A stretch of 64,000 nt of DNA from Dryomyza anilis (Eukaryota > Arthropoda > Insecta > Diptera > Dryomyzidae), in contig OX638136.1 of NCBI GenBank assembly GCA_951804985.1, forward strand, positions 4,405,852 through 4,469,851, read 5' to 3'. Below, one piece after another: positions 63,711 through 64,000 of this stretch; position 1 is the stretch's first letter, and every line of letters begins with the position of its first letter. A program made the translations under genes and the position numbers. The notes beneath the pieces were generated by a model. It saw only the letters and a list, made by a program, of their open reading frames with translations, made no database searches and was not told the origin of the DNA.

Positions 63711-64000
63711 CTACCTTCAAAGTCAATGTTAAGAATTTGGTCGTTCGTTATATAGCGTTTTCGTTAAACCGCGTATTAGTTGTACCGGGATTTGACTGTA
63801 TATATATGTTGAGGTAAGTGCGTGTGTTTTCTAAAAATCGTATGTTGCGCAATACGGTGGTCAAGGATCAACCAAAAGTAAGTAGCATACAATTATAAAA
63901 TCAAACAAAATATAAAATATCAAATAAATATGAAAATACAATACTACATAATCCAATTTTTTAATCCCAACTAAAATGTTTTGTTTAATATCCTAATTAA
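63693..64000 (+). repeat. Array unit G (duplicate of F), runs off the window
   Basis: Pogo-like end with GGGATTTGACTG at 63787-63798 and the first part of the AT-rich block. Identical to 60826-61133. Confidence 0.8.

Larger units (their letters stand above)
59467..64000 (+). repeat. Direct tandem duplication, unit 2867 bp
   Basis: Positions 59467-61133 recur at 62334-64000 with a constant offset of 2867 and no difference that I can see over about 1.67 kb. The junction is at 62333/62334. The second copy runs off the window. It duplicates a SINE, the small ORF and part of unit F. Confidence 0.9.

Overview
The window is eukaryotic, AT-rich, gene-poor DNA that is almost entirely transposable elements. 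It most likely comes from a higher fly (Diptera). Three things point there: at least ten copies of a mini-me/DINE-like repeat with the dipteran core (TATATATTCTTGATCAGCATGA..., GAGTCGATTTAGCGATGTCCGTCTGTC), introns of about 60-65 bp, and a typical insect mixture of BEL/Pao, Copia, Gypsy, RTE-like LINE, Polinton/Maverick, Tc1, pogo-like and hAT-like pieces. I see no convincing ordinary host gene. The nearest candidates are a THAP-domain fragment and two small spliced ORFs that travel with a Polinton-like element.

Layout. 0-3.4 kb: mini-me pieces, a dispersed repeat in two copies (one split by a tRNA-derived SINE), AT-rich DNA. 3.4-5.7 kb: RTE-type LINE on the minus strand with its reverse transcriptase core deleted. 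6.2-6.4 kb: Polinton-terminus fragment. 7.46-9.19 kb: hAT-like element with an 8-bp target duplication and a nested mini-me. 9.6-15.1 kb: decayed Polinton/Maverick with small ORF, hidden two-exon gene and protein-primed DNA polymerase B. 15.2-17.0 kb: second RTE LINE, plus strand. 17.4-19.8 kb: Tc1 and BEL/Pao remnants. 19.97-20.37 kb: solo LTR, then a THAP domain. 20.7-23.8 kb: Copia on the minus strand. 24.65-26.7 kb: mini-me carrying a 1260-bp TA-target transposon. 27.7-30.2 kb: Copia-like scrap and a rearranged LINE with palindromic 5' ends. 30.83-39.39 kb: Gypsy element 1 (minus strand, flanked by GCGG). 39.4-40.5 kb: inverted 59-bp minisatellite ending in a hAT/foldback-like terminus. 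40.6-50.7 kb: Gypsy element 2 (plus strand) with 2.3-kb LTRs, a tRNA-Lys primer site and a Gag that opens with a RING-H2-like finger. 51.5-64 kb: diverged tandem array of units, each with a pogo-like end and usually a mini-me copy, containing a Polinton end and a recent 2867-bp tandem duplication.

The parts are layers of insertions rather than a pathway. The nesting gives a relative order: the SINE is younger than the repeat it splits, the TA-target transposon is younger than its mini-me host, and Gypsy 1 is younger than the DNA duplicated at its ends. Gypsy 2 is the youngest large element judged by the near-identity of its LTRs. All large coding elements carry frameshifts, stops or deletions, so none looks able to move by itself. 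The most novel-looking items are the RING-finger/RG-repeat Gag, the intact two-exon ORF inside a dead Polinton, the TA-target transposon with internal GGTGACTTTG repeats, and the inverted minisatellite element.
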